NCBI GenBank assembly: GCA_030834445.1
Contig: JAURFC010000001.1
Span: 86,544 to 150,543 of the forward strand
Reading direction: 5' to 3'
DNA: 64,000 nucleotides
Source: Bacillota bacterium
GTDB lineage: Bacteria > Bacillota_I > Bacilli_A > RFN20 > CAG-826
Position numbers and translations under genes: made by a program. The notes under the pieces were generated by a model. That model saw nothing but the letters and a program-made list of their open reading frames with translations. It was not told the origin of the DNA and searched no databases. Positions 28,610 through 38,609 of this stretch are shown piece by piece (the first letter of the stretch is position 1; the number at the start of each line of letters is the position of its first letter).

Positions 28610-29478
28610 AAACCGGTTTTGTGACCATTATTGGTCGTCCTAATGCAGGTAAATCTACGTTATTAAATGCCTTAGTGGGTGAAAAAATTTCCATTGTTTC
28701 CGATAAATCACAAACCACGCGCCATCCGATTCAAGGGGTGTATGACGCGGAGGATTGCCAAATTGTTTTTGTCGATACGCCAGGGATTCATAAACCTCAA
28801 GCCCGTTTAGGTGAACGCATGAATGCGCATGCCTTTGGATCGATCGAAGGCGTAGATTTAGTGGTGTTACTCATTGATAGTTCCGTCCCTTTTGGCAAAG
28901 GAGACCACTATATTCTTGAACGAATTAAAACTGAAAAAAATCTTATTTTCGCTTTTAATAAAATCGATTTAGTGACGATTGAAACGATGTCCGCACTGAA
29001 AACGACCTATCAAGCAAGTGTGCCTCATGCGCAGATTCTTGAATTATCCGCTTTAAAAAAGGCACTCCTTCCTGAACTCATTGATGCGATGAAACCGTAT
29101 TTAAACGAAGGGCATCGCTATTTCCCCGTGCAAACGAAAACCAATGTCTCTGAAGCCTTTCGTCTGACCGAATTCATTCGTGAAAAAGTGCTTTATTACA
29201 CCTATGAAGAAATCCCGCATAGTGTCGCTGTAACGATTGATGATATTGAGACAATCGAAGGTGTGAAGACGTTGTATGCATCAATTATTGTGGAAAAAGA
29301 ATCCCAAAAAGGCATATTAATTGGCCAAAAAGGTCAACGTATTCGTTCGATTCGCCTGGCGACCATTAAAGATGTCCAGCGCCATCTCCACCTAACGATT
29401 GCCCTAGAATTGTTTGTCAAAGTCGAAAAGAATTGGCGTAATTCCATTGACCGCTTAAAGGAATTTGGTTTACTTTGA
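28606..29478 (+). CDS. era: GTPase Era
   Basis: Era binds the 3' end of 16S rRNA and monitors small-subunit assembly. The 290 residues carry GRPNAGKST (G1), DTPGIHKP (G3) and NKID (G4), then the C-terminal KH domain with ILIGQKGQRIRSI near residue 240. The TGA stop overlaps the recO TTG start (TTGA). The position after ybeY and cdd is conserved in Bacillota. Confidence 0.96.
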   Translation: MKTGFVTIIGRPNAGKSTLLNALVGEKISIVSDKSQTTRHPIQGVYDAEDCQIVFVDTPGIHKPQARLGERMNAHAFGSIEGVDLVVLLIDSSVPFGKGDHYILERIKTEKNLIFAFNKIDLVTIETMSALKTTYQASVPHAQILELSALKKALLPELIDAMKPYLNEGHRYFPVQTKTNVSEAFRLTEFIREKVLYYTYEEIPHSVAVTIDDIETIEGVKTLYASIIVEKESQKGILIGQKGQRIRSIRLATIKDVQRHLHLTIALELFVKVEKNWRNSIDRLKEFGLL

Positions 29479-30197
29479 ACGAAGCATTTGATGGTTTTAT
29501 TCTCAATGTTTCCCCCTTTAAAGAACGCCAAGCTGCCTTGCTTGTTTTAACCCCACAAGGAAAAACGACCGTCTTTGTCGCCAATAGTCAACCCAAACAG
29601 TCCGCGATGGTTGCGGCAGTAAGTCGGGGGGCCTTTTCGACGTTTTATTTTGGTGACCGAAAAGGAAAACGCGTCTTTCAAGAAGCCCGTTTGAAATTTC
29701 ATCCCTTACAAAAATTAACATCGATTCAAGCTTTAATGGCTTATGAAGTTCTCATCGAGCTGGCGATCAAATATATTGAGGAAGAGGATGCGCCTCGTTA
29801 TTTCAAACCCTATGTTAATGCGGTAGAAACCTTATCGCATCAACCACTTGTCGCCTTAAATGAGTTTTATCGTTTTCTTGTGGAACAAAATGGTATTCCG
29901 TTAACCTTGGATCAATGTGTCCGTTGTCATACGAAAAAAGCGATTTATTCGTTAAGTTTAAAAGAAGGCGGGTTTTTATGTAAGCCGTGTGCAGAAACAT
30001 TACAAGAACCGCATGTCCCGGTGGATCAGTTAACCTTTATCCGTGATTTTTATCGGCATGGACCACGCTTAGGTATTCACGAAACGGCATTATTTCGCTT
30101 ATTAAAAATGCATCATGATCATGCCTTATTTTCCTTTAATATCCCCTTAATAAGCTTTCAAAACTTTCTCACATTATTTCACGATATACACTTATAG
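29475..30197 (+). CDS. recO: DNA repair protein RecO
   Basis: RecO loads RecA with RecR during gap repair. The 240-residue protein has an N-terminal OB-like domain (ILNVSPFKERQAALLVLTPQGK) and a zinc site CVRCHTKK with CKPC near residues 153-175. The start is TTG 29475, overlapping the era stop; there is no ATG nearby that preserves the OB domain. It ends the ybeY-cdd-era-recO unit. Confidence 0.88.
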   Translation: MNEAFDGFILNVSPFKERQAALLVLTPQGKTTVFVANSQPKQSAMVAAVSRGAFSTFYFGDRKGKRVFQEARLKFHPLQKLTSIQALMAYEVLIELAIKYIEEEDAPRYFKPYVNAVETLSHQPLVALNEFYRFLVEQNGIPLTLDQCVRCHTKKAIYSLSLKEGGFLCKPCAETLQEPHVPVDQLTFIRDFYRHGPRLGIHETALFRLLKMHHDHALFSFNIPLISFQNFLTLFHDIHL

Positions 30198-30202
30198 TGG
30201 GT

Positions 30203-30230
30203 TGACACGATAGTCGGTAAGCCCCATAAT
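30203..30230 (+). promoter_or_regulatory. Promoter of glyS
   Basis: A consensus -35 TTGACA (30203-30208) and a -10 CATAAT (30225-30230) are separated by 16 bp. The roughly 20-nt leader contains GCGAGGT as ribosome-binding site. The intergenic region is 61 bp, too short for a T-box. Confidence 0.75.
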
Positions 30231-30258
30231 AACCCTTGCTGTATCAGCGAGGTATTCT

Positions 30259-31629
30259 ATGAAAAAACATTCGTTTGACACGTTAGTAACGCATCTTATC
30301 AGCACGGGTTTTGTCTATCAAGGTTCAGAAATTTATGGCGGGTTATCCAATACCTGGGATTATGGTCCATTGGGTGTCGAACTCATTAACAATTTAAAAC
30401 GGACATGGTGGAAACGCTTTGTCCAAGAATCGCCTACGAATGTAGGAATTGATTCCGCAATCTTAATGAATCCCAAAGTATGGGAAGCAACCGGACACGT
30501 CGCTACGTTTAACGATCCTTTAATTGACTGCAAAGTGTGTAAGGCGCGTCATCGTGCTGATCAACTCATTCAACAAGCCTTTCCTGATCGTGATCTTGCC
30601 GGCATCGATCCTACCACCTTTGGAAACATCATTCGAGAAGAACGCGTGGCGTGTTCGAAATGTGGATCGCATGATTTTACCGACATTCGCCAATTCAATA
30701 TGATGTTTAAAACCCATATTGGGGTCGTTGAAGATTCGAAATCCGCGGTTTATTTACGACCCGAAACTGCTCAAGGGGTCTTTGTTAATTTTAAAAATAT
30801 TGCGAGAACAACACGCAAAAAAGTCCCTTTTGGCGTCGCCAGTGTTGGGAAAGCCTTCCGCAACGAAATCACACCCGGAAACTTTACGTTCCGTACGCGT
30901 GAATTTAGTCAGTTAGAGCTTGAATTCTTTTGCAAACCCGGAACCGAAGCAACGTGGTATTCGTATTGGCAAGAACAATGTCTTGCTTACTTAAGTTCCT
31001 TAAACATTCAAAAAGATCATTTACGTCTTCGTGAACATGATGCAAAAGAACTTGCCTTTTATTCAAAGGGAACCTCGGACATTGAATACGCATTCCCCTT
31101 TGGTTGGGGTGAGCTATGGGGTATTGCCTCTCGTACCGATTACGATTTAACGCAACATATGACAATGAGTAAAGAGGATTTATCGTATTTAGATCCAGAA
31201 ACCAATGAAAAATACATTCCTTATGTGATTGAACCATCGTTAGGTTTAGATCGTCTTGCGTTAACCGTGCTTAATGATGCGTTTGAGGAAGAAGTACTTG
31301 AAAAAGATACTCGTCTCGTCTTAAAATTGCATCCCGCGATTGCCCCTTATAAAATTGCCATCCTTCCTTTATCCAAACAATTAGGTGAAAAAGCCCAGGA
31401 AGTAATGACCATCTTAAACAAACACTTTATGGTCACCTACGATGAATCGGGAAGTATTGGTAAACGGTATCGCCGTCAAGATATGATTGGAACACCGTAT
31501 TGTGTAACCATAGATTTTGAGACATCCACCGATCAAACAGTGACAATTCGTGACCGTGATTCGATGAAACAGCTACGAATGCCAATCGACGACTTAATTC
31601 GTTATTTTCAAGTTAAAGTATTTTATTAG
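30259..31629 (+). CDS. glyS: Glycyl-tRNA synthetase (dimeric type)
   Basis: This class II synthetase is the eukaryote/archaea-like homodimeric form, not the alpha-beta form of many bacteria. The 456 residues include [18 protein letters not shown] near residue 29, a zinc-like cysteine set (CKVCKARH and CSKCGSH), motif 2 ([24 protein letters not shown]), motif 3 [10 protein letters not shown] and a C-terminal anticodon-binding domain. It lies between recO and dnaG, as glyQS does in Bacillus. Confidence 0.95.
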   Translation: MKKHSFDTLVTHLISTGFVYQGSEIYGGLSNTWDYGPLGVELINNLKRTWWKRFVQESPTNVGIDSAILMNPKVWEATGHVATFNDPLIDCKVCKARHRADQLIQQAFPDRDLAGIDPTTFGNIIREERVACSKCGSHDFTDIRQFNMMFKTHIGVVEDSKSAVYLRPETAQGVFVNFKNIARTTRKKVPFGVASVGKAFRNEITPGNFTFRTREFSQLELEFFCKPGTEATWYSYWQEQCLAYLSSLNIQKDHLRLREHDAKELAFYSKGTSDIEYAFPFGWGELWGIASRTDYDLTQHMTMSKEDLSYLDPETNEKYIPYVIEPSLGLDRLALTVLNDAFEEEVLEKDTRLVLKLHPAIAPYKIAILPLSKQLGEKAQEVMTILNKHFMVTYDESGSIGKRYRRQDMIGTPYCVTIDFETSTDQTVTIRDRDSMKQLRMPIDDLIRYFQVKVFY

Positions 31630-31659
31630 CATTTAGTTAGTTGTTATTTAGTAGTTTAT

Positions 31660-31665
31660 TATAAT
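31660..31665 (+). promoter_or_regulatory. -10 element of the dnaG-rpoD unit
   Basis: A perfect TATAAT lies 29 nt before the dnaG ATG. No strong -35 is visible (the best candidate 17 bp upstream is TTAGTT). The leader carries AAAGGAGG, so this unit is leadered. Confidence 0.6.
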
Positions 31666-31694
31666 CTATCCATTTGTTTCAGAAAGGAGGCTCT

Positions 31695-33536
31695 ATGCAA
31701 TTTACTCAAGATTTTCTTCAACGTCTCATCGATAAAGCGGACATCATTGATATCGTCGGTCGCTACATCCCGATTCAGCGAAAAGGGAAAAGTTATGTTG
31801 CAATTTGTCCCTTTCATCAAGACACGAATCCTTCCTTATCCATCTCTACGGATAAACAAATCTTTAAATGCTTTGTCTGTGGTACCGGGGGTTCCGCCAT
31901 TCATTTCATTCAACAATACGAGAAAGTTCCTTTTCCTCAAGCCGTTAAGAAATTAGCAGACTATGTCGGGATGGAAGATCCCCAATTACAAGAAGAAGTC
32001 CTTACGGAAACCCAAAAAAACCAACAACCCTATTTTGCATGTTTAAAAGATGTTGTTTCTTATTATCAATTCATTCTCGCGAGTGATGAAGGGTTATCAG
32101 CTCGCCAATATTTAATTCAACGCGGTTTAACCGAAGAAACCATTCAAACCTTTCAAATCGGCTACGCTGGTGATCAAGGCAAAACCCTGATACCTTACTT
32201 GCTCAAAAAGGGGCACACCCGAACAACCATTGAAGCGCTTGGTTTTCATGCAGGACAAGACGGTTTATTCGATCGCTTTACCGGTCGCATTATGTTTCCC
32301 ATTACGAATCCTAATGGACAAATGATTGGTTTTTCGGGTCGTTTACTCGCAGAAAAAGAAGGACAAGCAAAATATTCTAATTCTTCAGACTCACCGATTT
32401 TTAATAAAAGTTCGTTGCTCTATAATTATGCGAATATCAAACTTGCCGCCAAGCGTTCACAACACGTTTATGTCCTGGAAGGCTTTATGGACGTAATTGC
32501 GCTTCACCAAGCAGGCATACCGCAAGCGGTTGCCTTAATGGGCACATCTTTTACGGGATTTCATGCCACAATGCTCAAACGTTTAGGGGTGGAATGTCGC
32601 ATCGCCTTAGATCCGGATGAAGCAGGGATGAAAGCAATGCTAAAAATAATTCCACTGCTTCAAGAAAACGCCATCCCCTTCCGCTTTATTTATGACCCCC
32701 AACAAGATAAAGATACGGATGAAATTGTGCTTGAGCAAGGTCGTGAAGGATTAGAAAATTACCTTAATAAACTCGTCAACAAGATGGATTTCACGTTTGC
32801 CTATTATGAACGATATCTTTCGCTTGATTCCACCGAATCCAAAGTTATCTTTATTCAAAATGTTCTCCCCTACTTAGTCCATGCACCAGAACTCGAACGC
32901 TTCGATTATTTAAAACGGCTTGCGGATAAAACCGGTTATCCTGTCAAAACATTAGAAACACAACTCCAAAAACTCCAACCTAAACACAATCAAGAAGATG
33001 TGTTTCAAAAGTTACGTCCGGAAAAAGAAGTCATTACCCGACTCAAACGGGCGGAAAAAGCGATGTTATTCAATATGCTCATCAATCCAGAGGCAGTGGA
33101 ATTCTATCAAACGAACATCAAAGCGTTCACCGATCAACTATATCGCCACATTGCCGAATTTATGCTGGCCCTCGGACCGAAAAAACCACAAGAATTACAA
33201 CATCTTATTCTCGCAATTAGTAATTCCAGTCATGAACAAGCCCCGCTCCTCATTCAAACATTGACGGATCTTAGTGAAGATAGCACTCAACCTAAAGGGA
33301 CCGAAGCATCATTTCGCGAGTGGCTAGAAACCATGACCCAGGAAAAGAAGCGCATGCGAACACAGAAGCAAATCGAAGCCGGCATGATTGGAAAATCACC
33401 CGTCGAACAAGCCAAGCTCATCCAACAATTACGCACGATTCAAAAGGAGGAATCACCCCATGGCCAAACGCAAACAAAATCTCAATCAACCGGAGGAAGA
33501 AGTAATGAAGAAATCAGCGAAAAAGACCCCGAATAA
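31695..33536 (+). CDS. dnaG: DNA primase
   Basis: DnaG makes RNA primers at the replication fork. I start at ATG 31695 after AAAGGAGG (613 residues); an ATG at 31674 precedes that site. The N-terminal CHC2 zinc finger has CPFH and CFVCG (about residues 39-64). The TOPRIM core has [11 protein letters not shown] and LDPDEAGM, and a C-terminal helical region binds helicase. The 3' end overlaps rpoD by about 77 nt, as in the classic dnaG-rpoD macromolecular synthesis operon. Confidence 0.96.
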   Translation: MQFTQDFLQRLIDKADIIDIVGRYIPIQRKGKSYVAICPFHQDTNPSLSISTDKQIFKCFVCGTGGSAIHFIQQYEKVPFPQAVKKLADYVGMEDPQLQEEVLTETQKNQQPYFACLKDVVSYYQFILASDEGLSARQYLIQRGLTEETIQTFQIGYAGDQGKTLIPYLLKKGHTRTTIEALGFHAGQDGLFDRFTGRIMFPITNPNGQMIGFSGRLLAEKEGQAKYSNSSDSPIFNKSSLLYNYANIKLAAKRSQHVYVLEGFMDVIALHQAGIPQAVALMGTSFTGFHATMLKRLGVECRIALDPDEAGMKAMLKIIPLLQENAIPFRFIYDPQQDKDTDEIVLEQGREGLENYLNKLVNKMDFTFAYYERYLSLDSTESKVIFIQNVLPYLVHAPELERFDYLKRLADKTGYPVKTLETQLQKLQPKHNQEDVFQKLRPEKEVITRLKRAEKAMLFNMLINPEAVEFYQTNIKAFTDQLYRHIAEFMLALGPKKPQELQHLILAISNSSHEQAPLLIQTLTDLSEDSTQPKGTEASFREWLETMTQEKKRMRTQKQIEAGMIGKSPVEQAKLIQQLRTIQKEESPHGQTQTKSQSTGGRSNEEISEKDPE

Positions 33537-34761
33537 TGACGGCGAAATGCTGTTATTATCCAAAATCAAAAAAAGTAAAAAAGACGATGAAGAAGACAAT
33601 GTTTTTGAAACATTGGATCAAGTCAAAAAACGCTTTGAAAAGAAAGCAAAATCCGAAGGTTTCATTATCCAAGATGAACTTTTCGACGCCATTGAACATT
33701 TAGAATTATCCGAAGATGATACTGACCAATTGGTAATGTACTTCAAAAACAAAAACATTAATGTTCAAATCGAAGAGGAAGAAGACCTCGAGGAAGAAGT
33801 CGACGAAGAAGAATTAAAAAATGTCGATTTGAGTGTAGAAGAAGAACCGTTTGAAACTGAATATGAACCCGATGTGTCCGAAGAAGAAGTCGATCGACCC
33901 GATATTTTTGCCAATAGTGAAGTCAAGGTCAATGATTCGGTGAAAATGTACTTAAAAGAAATCGGAAAAGTGGATTTATTGAAACCCGAAGAAGAAGTCG
34001 AAATTGCCAAAGCCATTATTGCCGGGGATATGGAAGCAAAAGACCGCCTCATTAATGCCAACTTACGTCTTGTCGTCAATTTGGCCAAACATTATGTCGG
34101 TCGTGGGATGCTTTTCTTAGATCTCATTCAAGAAGGAAACATGGGGCTTATTAAAGCCGTGGAAAAGTTTGATTACACCAAAGGTTTTAAATTCTCAACG
34201 TATGCAACATGGTGGATTCGTCAAGCGATCACCCGCGCGATTGCCGACCAAGCCCGAACGATTCGTATTCCGGTTCATATGGTGGAAACGATCAATAAAA
34301 TGACGCGCGTTCAACGCCAACTTGTTCAAGAACTCGGTCGCGAACCGACTGCCGAAGAAATCAGTATTAAACTCGAAGGATTCTTATCCCCCGAACGCAT
34401 TCGCGAAATCCAACGCATTGCCCTCGAACCTGTTTCTTTAGAAACGCCTATTGGGGAGGAAGATGACTCGCATTTAGGTGATTTTATCGAAGATAAAGAA
34501 GCAACCTCGCCTTCTGATCATACGACCCAAGTTCTTTTAAAAGAAGAACTTTATAAAATCATGCAAGATTTGACCGATCGCGAAGAACGCGTCTTACGTT
34601 TACGCTATGGTTTAGATGACAATCGTCCCCGTACTTTAGAAGAAGTGGGGCATGAATTTGGTGTCACCCGCGAACGGATTCGTCAAATCGAAGCCAAAGC
34701 CATTCGTAAACTTCGCCATCCTACACGTGCGAAACGTTTAGGGGATTACCGAGACCATTAA
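33460..34761 (+). CDS. rpoD: Primary sigma factor SigA (RpoD)
   Basis: This is the housekeeping sigma factor. Regions seen: an acidic 1.1-like segment with runs of Glu/Asp, 1.2 ([17 protein letters not shown]), 2.1-2.4 ([19 protein letters not shown]), 3, and 4.2 ([23 protein letters not shown]). ATG 33460 (after AAAGGAGG, 433 residues) and ATG 33505 (after CGGAGGAAG, 418 residues) both have good ribosome-binding sites; both lie inside dnaG in another frame. I annotate the longer form. Confidence 0.96.
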   Translation: MAKRKQNLNQPEEEVMKKSAKKTPNNDGEMLLLSKIKKSKKDDEEDNVFETLDQVKKRFEKKAKSEGFIIQDELFDAIEHLELSEDDTDQLVMYFKNKNINVQIEEEEDLEEEVDEEELKNVDLSVEEEPFETEYEPDVSEEEVDRPDIFANSEVKVNDSVKMYLKEIGKVDLLKPEEEVEIAKAIIAGDMEAKDRLINANLRLVVNLAKHYVGRGMLFLDLIQEGNMGLIKAVEKFDYTKGFKFSTYATWWIRQAITRAIADQARTIRIPVHMVETINKMTRVQRQLVQELGREPTAEEISIKLEGFLSPERIREIQRIALEPVSLETPIGEEDDSHLGDFIEDKEATSPSDHTTQVLLKEELYKIMQDLTDREERVLRLRYGLDDNRPRTLEEVGHEFGVTRERIRQIEAKAIRKLRHPTRAKRLGDYRDH

Positions 34762-34763
34762 AC

Positions 34764-35405
34764 ATGGGTTTGCTTCCCCCGCGATTAAAACCCTTATTAG
34801 CGTGGATAGATGCCGCGATGATTCCCGTCGATATTGGCTCGAATCACGGTTATCTCGCACGAGCCATCGCGACAAAACTTTCGCATAAGGTCTACGCCAC
34901 CGAACTTTCTGATGCCAGTTTTCAGCATCTTAAGCAGCAACTCGAAGGCTGTGGAGTTATCGCCTATCAAGCCGATGGGCTTGCCCAATTACCCGCGGAG
35001 GTCAATACCGCCATCATTACAGGGATGGGGGGATTGACCATTCAAACGATCCTTCACACGCATCCCAAAGCCACACAACAATTATCTTATCTTCTACTGG
35101 GTCCGCAATCCGATGTGGACTCATTACGGGCGTATGTCACCCAAACAGGGTGGCGAATTCGCGAGGAAAACATGGTTCACGTCCATGGGAAATTTTACCC
35201 ATTTCTTTTCTTAGTTAAAGGTAAAGAAACACTCACTGCCGCCCAACTCTATTTAGGTCCACGGTTATTAGAACAGCAATCACCCACATTCTTGGCGTGG
35301 AAAAAAAGTGAATTCAATCGCTTAGAAACCTTAATGAGGACGGTTTCATTAACGGAAAAAGATCAAAAACGCTTACAATGGTTAAAGAACCATGTTAAAC
35401 ACTAA
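34764..35405 (+). CDS. trmK: tRNA (adenine22-N1)-methyltransferase
   Basis: TrmK methylates A22 of tRNAs in Gram-positive bacteria. The 213-residue protein has the SAM motif VDIGSNHGYLARAIA near residue 19, the TrmK-type MGG segment ITGMGGLTIQTIL, and GPQSDVDSLRAYV near residue 112. It follows rpoD and precedes the Nif3-like gene, the Bacillus order yqfN-yqfO. No ribosome-binding site is obvious in the 2-nt gap, so translation may be coupled to rpoD. Confidence 0.92.
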   Translation: MGLLPPRLKPLLAWIDAAMIPVDIGSNHGYLARAIATKLSHKVYATELSDASFQHLKQQLEGCGVIAYQADGLAQLPAEVNTAIITGMGGLTIQTILHTHPKATQQLSYLLLGPQSDVDSLRAYVTQTGWRIREENMVHVHGKFYPFLFLVKGKETLTAAQLYLGPRLLEQQSPTFLAWKKSEFNRLETLMRTVSLTEKDQKRLQWLKNHVKH

Positions 35406-36168
35406 AACCTTACTCACACACTTTGGTAAAGATTTTCCCAAACGTCTTGCGGAAAAATATCATGATTATATCGGCTTGATGGTCGGTCCTTTACCGACTT
35501 CAATCCAAAAAGTGGTGGTCACCTTGGATTTAGAATATATGCATCAAGCGACCTTAGAGACCTTAAAACCCGACCTTGTCATTACCCATCATCCCTTTAT
35601 TTATGGACCCAAGGGCGCGGTGTTACGTCGCGATGAGCGCAAACGTCACTATGTCGCTTGGTTACAAGCCCACGGCATTGCCGTCTACTCCTTACACACC
35701 AATTTTGATGAAGGGCGTGGTGGGATGAATGATGCTTTGGCCTCGGCGCTCAATCTCCACAACATTCAACCACTCCTCGGCGATCCGATGGCGCGGGGCG
35801 GTCACCTTCACCAACCGATGCCCATGGAAGCTTTCGTTGACTATGTCCGTCAACAATTACATTTACCGTATAGCTGGTATCTTGCGGAAGGAGCCTCCTT
35901 GATTCACAAAGTTGCCCTTGTCGGAGGGGGTGGTTCACGAAGTTATGCCATCGCCCAACAAGAAGGATATGATTGTTTTCTTTCCGGGGATGCGCCCCAT
36001 CACGTACGACGAAGCATCGTCAACGACCAATTTAACTATGTCGAACTCGCTCATGAAATTGAAGAAATCTTTTTGCCTGTGATGAAAAACTACCTCTTAC
36101 GTCTTGATCCTCAATTGACGGTCTTAACTCCTTTTCAACAAGCATTACCGAGGTTATCCCATGAATAA
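35392..36168 (+). CDS. Nif3-like dinuclear metal-centre hexameric protein
   Basis: This is the family often labelled GTP cyclohydrolase I type 2. The 258 residues contain the metal ligands in THHPFIYGP near residue 64 and HTNFDEGRGGMNDALA near residue 103, with a C-terminal set around FLSGDAPHH and ELAHEIEEIF. It is the short form, without the PII-like insertion. It overlaps trmK and the DEAD-box gene. Its cellular function is not settled. Confidence 0.9.
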   Translation: MLNTKTLLTHFGKDFPKRLAEKYHDYIGLMVGPLPTSIQKVVVTLDLEYMHQATLETLKPDLVITHHPFIYGPKGAVLRRDERKRHYVAWLQAHGIAVYSLHTNFDEGRGGMNDALASALNLHNIQPLLGDPMARGGHLHQPMPMEAFVDYVRQQLHLPYSWYLAEGASLIHKVALVGGGGSRSYAIAQQEGYDCFLSGDAPHHVRRSIVNDQFNYVELAHEIEEIFLPVMKNYLLRLDPQLTVLTPFQQALPRLSHE

Positions 36169-37510
36169 GGCAGCCTTTCCGTTTTCTTCCTTTGCCTTAG
36201 AACCGGGCTTTGTACAAGCATTAGCCGCCTTAGGGTATCATCAGGCAACCCCGGTTCAACAAGTCGTGATTCCTTCCGCCCTTCGCGGGGAATCGCTCAT
36301 CGCTCGTTTTGAAACCGGTAGTGGTAAAACTCATGCTTTTTTAATACCTAGTTTTGCGAGATTAGATGCGCAGGCAGGCTTGCAACTCATGATTGTCTCT
36401 CCTACCCGTGAACTCGTCACCCAAACGTATCACTTTGCGAAGGCAATCGCCGATGCAGCATTTCCTTGGGTTAAAATCATGCGTCTTACTGGCGGAACCG
36501 CCTTGGAAGACGATGTTCACGCCTTAAAACAAGAACCGCATGTTTTATGCCTAACACCAGGACGCCTGACCAGTGTGCTTCAGGCCATGTCCCATACGCC
36601 CTTTCAACGGATTAAAACGCTTGTTTTAGATGAAGCGGACATGTTACTGGATGCCTCCTTTGTGCACGATGTCGATGCGATGTTAAAAACGATGGATGCG
36701 CCACAGTTGCTTGTTTTTTCTGCCTCCTTATCCAAGCCGCTTTTAGGCGTGTTACGTGCCTATATTCGTCCTGATCACATTTTTGAACCTACCGAAAAAA
36801 CCGTCAACAATACTCAAGTCAACCATTTTCTTGTTGATACACGGCATCAAGAACCAGTCGATGCGTTTTTACGCCTCGTTGACCATGTTCAACCGTATCG
36901 TATGCTTGTTTTTGCCTCCACTGTCGACCGTATTCAACAATTTCACACCTCTTTAACCGCAAAAGGACTAACGTTAGGTTTACTCCATGGAGACATGGGT
37001 CATCGCGAAAGAAAAATGATGCTACGTCGAATTGCACAAGGCGAGTTTACCCTCATTTGTGCTTCCGATATTGCCGCACGCGGCATGGATTTACCGGACA
37101 TTTCCGATGTCGTCAGTTTGGATCTTCCACGTGATCTTGCCTATTACTTTCATCGTGCCGGAAGAACGGGACGCTATCGTGCTACCGGAACAAGTTATGT
37201 GTTTTACACCAAAGACCAACAACGGGCGATTGATACGCTAACCCAAAAAGGCATTACGTTTACGCGGATGACTTTAAAAGAATCCGGATTAAAGCAAGTG
37301 GCCCCCGAACGGACTTGGAAACACGTGGAACAACCTGAACTTAAACGGGATATTAAAAAAGCGATTCAACGTTACGCAAGTAAAGATGTTAAACCGGGGT
37401 ATAAAAAGAAGGTGAAACGAGCCGTTGAACGCGTGAAGCAAAAATACAAACGGAAAGCGATAGATGCCGTCATTCGAAAACGGTTATACGGAGGGAAAAA
37501 AGATGAGTAA
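36161..37510 (+). CDS. DEAD-box RNA helicase (CshB-like)
   Basis: The 449-residue RNA helicase has the Q motif (TPVQQVVIP), motif I ETGSGKT, Ia SPTRELV, II VLDEADMLLD, III SAS, V ARGMDLPDI and VI HRAGRTGR. The tail is strongly basic (KPGYKKKVKRAVERVKQKYKRKAI), typical of RNA-binding extensions. Position between nif3-like and nfo matches cshB (yqfR) of Bacillus. It overlaps nfo by 8 nt. Confidence 0.94.
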   Translation: MNKAAFPFSSFALEPGFVQALAALGYHQATPVQQVVIPSALRGESLIARFETGSGKTHAFLIPSFARLDAQAGLQLMIVSPTRELVTQTYHFAKAIADAAFPWVKIMRLTGGTALEDDVHALKQEPHVLCLTPGRLTSVLQAMSHTPFQRIKTLVLDEADMLLDASFVHDVDAMLKTMDAPQLLVFSASLSKPLLGVLRAYIRPDHIFEPTEKTVNNTQVNHFLVDTRHQEPVDAFLRLVDHVQPYRMLVFASTVDRIQQFHTSLTAKGLTLGLLHGDMGHRERKMMLRRIAQGEFTLICASDIAARGMDLPDISDVVSLDLPRDLAYYFHRAGRTGRYRATGTSYVFYTKDQQRAIDTLTQKGITFTRMTLKESGLKQVAPERTWKHVEQPELKRDIKKAIQRYASKDVKPGYKKKVKRAVERVKQKYKRKAIDAVIRKRLYGGKKDE

Positions 37511-38396
37511 ATTATGGATTGGGAGTCATATTGATATGACAGCACCCGATTATTTAGAAGGCGCGGTCAAAACGGCACTTTCTTATGGGGCCAGCACGTT
37601 TATGATTTATACGGGAGCCCCGCAAAATTCTATCCGCAAACCCATTGAAAGCATGCGCATTCAAGAAGGACGAGCGTTGCTTGAAGCATCCGGCATGGAT
37701 GCAAGTAAAGTCGTCGTCCATGCCCCTTATATCATTAATTTAGGCAACACCGTCAAACCGGAAACGTACGCGATTGGCGTGGAATTTCTTATCCGCGAAT
37801 TACGTCGCGTCCACCAAATGGGTTTTTCCATGCTCGTGTTACATCCCGGCGCCCATGTGGGCATGGGGACGCAAGCCGCGCTTGATTCCATCGTTAAGGG
37901 GTTGGATGAAGTCTTATCCCAAGATGGTACCCATGTTACGATTGCGCTAGAAACTATGGCCGGAAAAGGAACCGAAGTGGGCATCACCTTTGAAGAAATT
38001 CGTTATCTCATCGATCATTGCGCGTATCCTGATCGCCTCGGAGTATGCCTGGATACATGTCATATCGCCGATGCAGGCTATGCGGTGGAAAATGTGGATG
38101 AAATCATTGAAACATTTGATCACATCATCGGTTTATCGCGATTAAAAGTCGTTCATATTAACGATTCTAAAAATCCACGAGGGGCGCGAAAAGACCGTCA
38201 CGAAAATATTGGTTACGGGACGATTGGTTTTAAAACGATTGCTTCCTACGTCCATCATCCGCGCTTAGAAGGCATCCCAAAAATCTTGGAAACCCCTTAT
38301 GTGAATGAACGTCCGCCATACGCCCTTGAGATTGCCTTATTAAAGGCCAACCAGGAAGAAGAAAACTGGCGCGATAAACTTGAAAGTGCTACATAG
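37503..38396 (+). CDS. nfo: Endonuclease IV
   Basis: Nfo is the zinc-dependent AP endonuclease of base excision repair. I start at ATG 37503 after GGAGGGAAAAAAG (297 residues; MSKLWIGSHIDM). The three-zinc site residues lie in HAPYIINLG, LHPGAHVG, ALETMAGKG, CLDTCHIADAGY, VHINDSKNP and DRHENIGYG. It is the last gene of the dnaG-to-nfo block. Confidence 0.96.
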   Translation: MSKLWIGSHIDMTAPDYLEGAVKTALSYGASTFMIYTGAPQNSIRKPIESMRIQEGRALLEASGMDASKVVVHAPYIINLGNTVKPETYAIGVEFLIRELRRVHQMGFSMLVLHPGAHVGMGTQAALDSIVKGLDEVLSQDGTHVTIALETMAGKGTEVGITFEEIRYLIDHCAYPDRLGVCLDTCHIADAGYAVENVDEIIETFDHIIGLSRLKVVHINDSKNPRGARKDRHENIGYGTIGFKTIASYVHHPRLEGIPKILETPYVNERPPYALEIALLKANQEEENWRDKLESAT

Positions 38397-38410
38397 TTTG
38401 CCGTAAGATA

Positions 38411-38419
38411 TGCTATGAT
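38411..38419 (+). promoter_or_regulatory. Extended -10 promoter of rpmG
   Basis: TGC followed by TATGAT (-10 at 38414-38419) forms an extended -10. A leader of about 20 nt carries AAAGGAGAAG before ATG 38447. No good -35 is present. Confidence 0.6.
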
Positions 38420-38446
38420 TGATAAGCGTTAAAGGAGAAGATTTAT

Positions 38447-38596
38447 ATGCGCGATACATTTATGTTAAAATGCACAATTTGTGGTGAAGAAAATTACTTA
38501 GCGAGCAAAAACCGCCGTACGCATCCTGAAAAGATGGAAATTAGAAAATATTGTGCACGATGCAACCAATCCACCGTCCACAAAGAAAAGAAATAA
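38447..38596 (+). CDS. rpmG: 50S ribosomal protein L33
   Basis: A 49-residue reading frame after AAAGGAGAAGATTTAT. The product opens MRDTFMLKCTICGEENYLAS and has two cysteine pairs, CTIC (9-12) and CARC (36-39), separated by the family's KNRRTHPEKMEIRKY segment, so it is the zinc-binding form of L33. It lies 13 nt upstream of efp and probably shares a transcript. Confidence 0.95.
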   Translation: MRDTFMLKCTICGEENYLASKNRRTHPEKMEIRKYCARCNQSTVHKEKK

Positions 38597-38609
38597 GGAG
38601 ATTCGCTAA

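Noticed and set aside
30198-30258. Possible T-box riboswitch before glyS
   Set aside because: The gap is only 61 bp and holds a promoter and a short leader; no specifier loop or T-box sequence fits.
33765-34088. 107-residue Ser/Thr-rich reading frame on the minus strand
   Set aside because: It is the mirror of the Glu/Asp-rich RpoD segment, whose GAA/GAT codons read as Ser/Phe on the other strand. It has no ribosome-binding site and no recognisable family.
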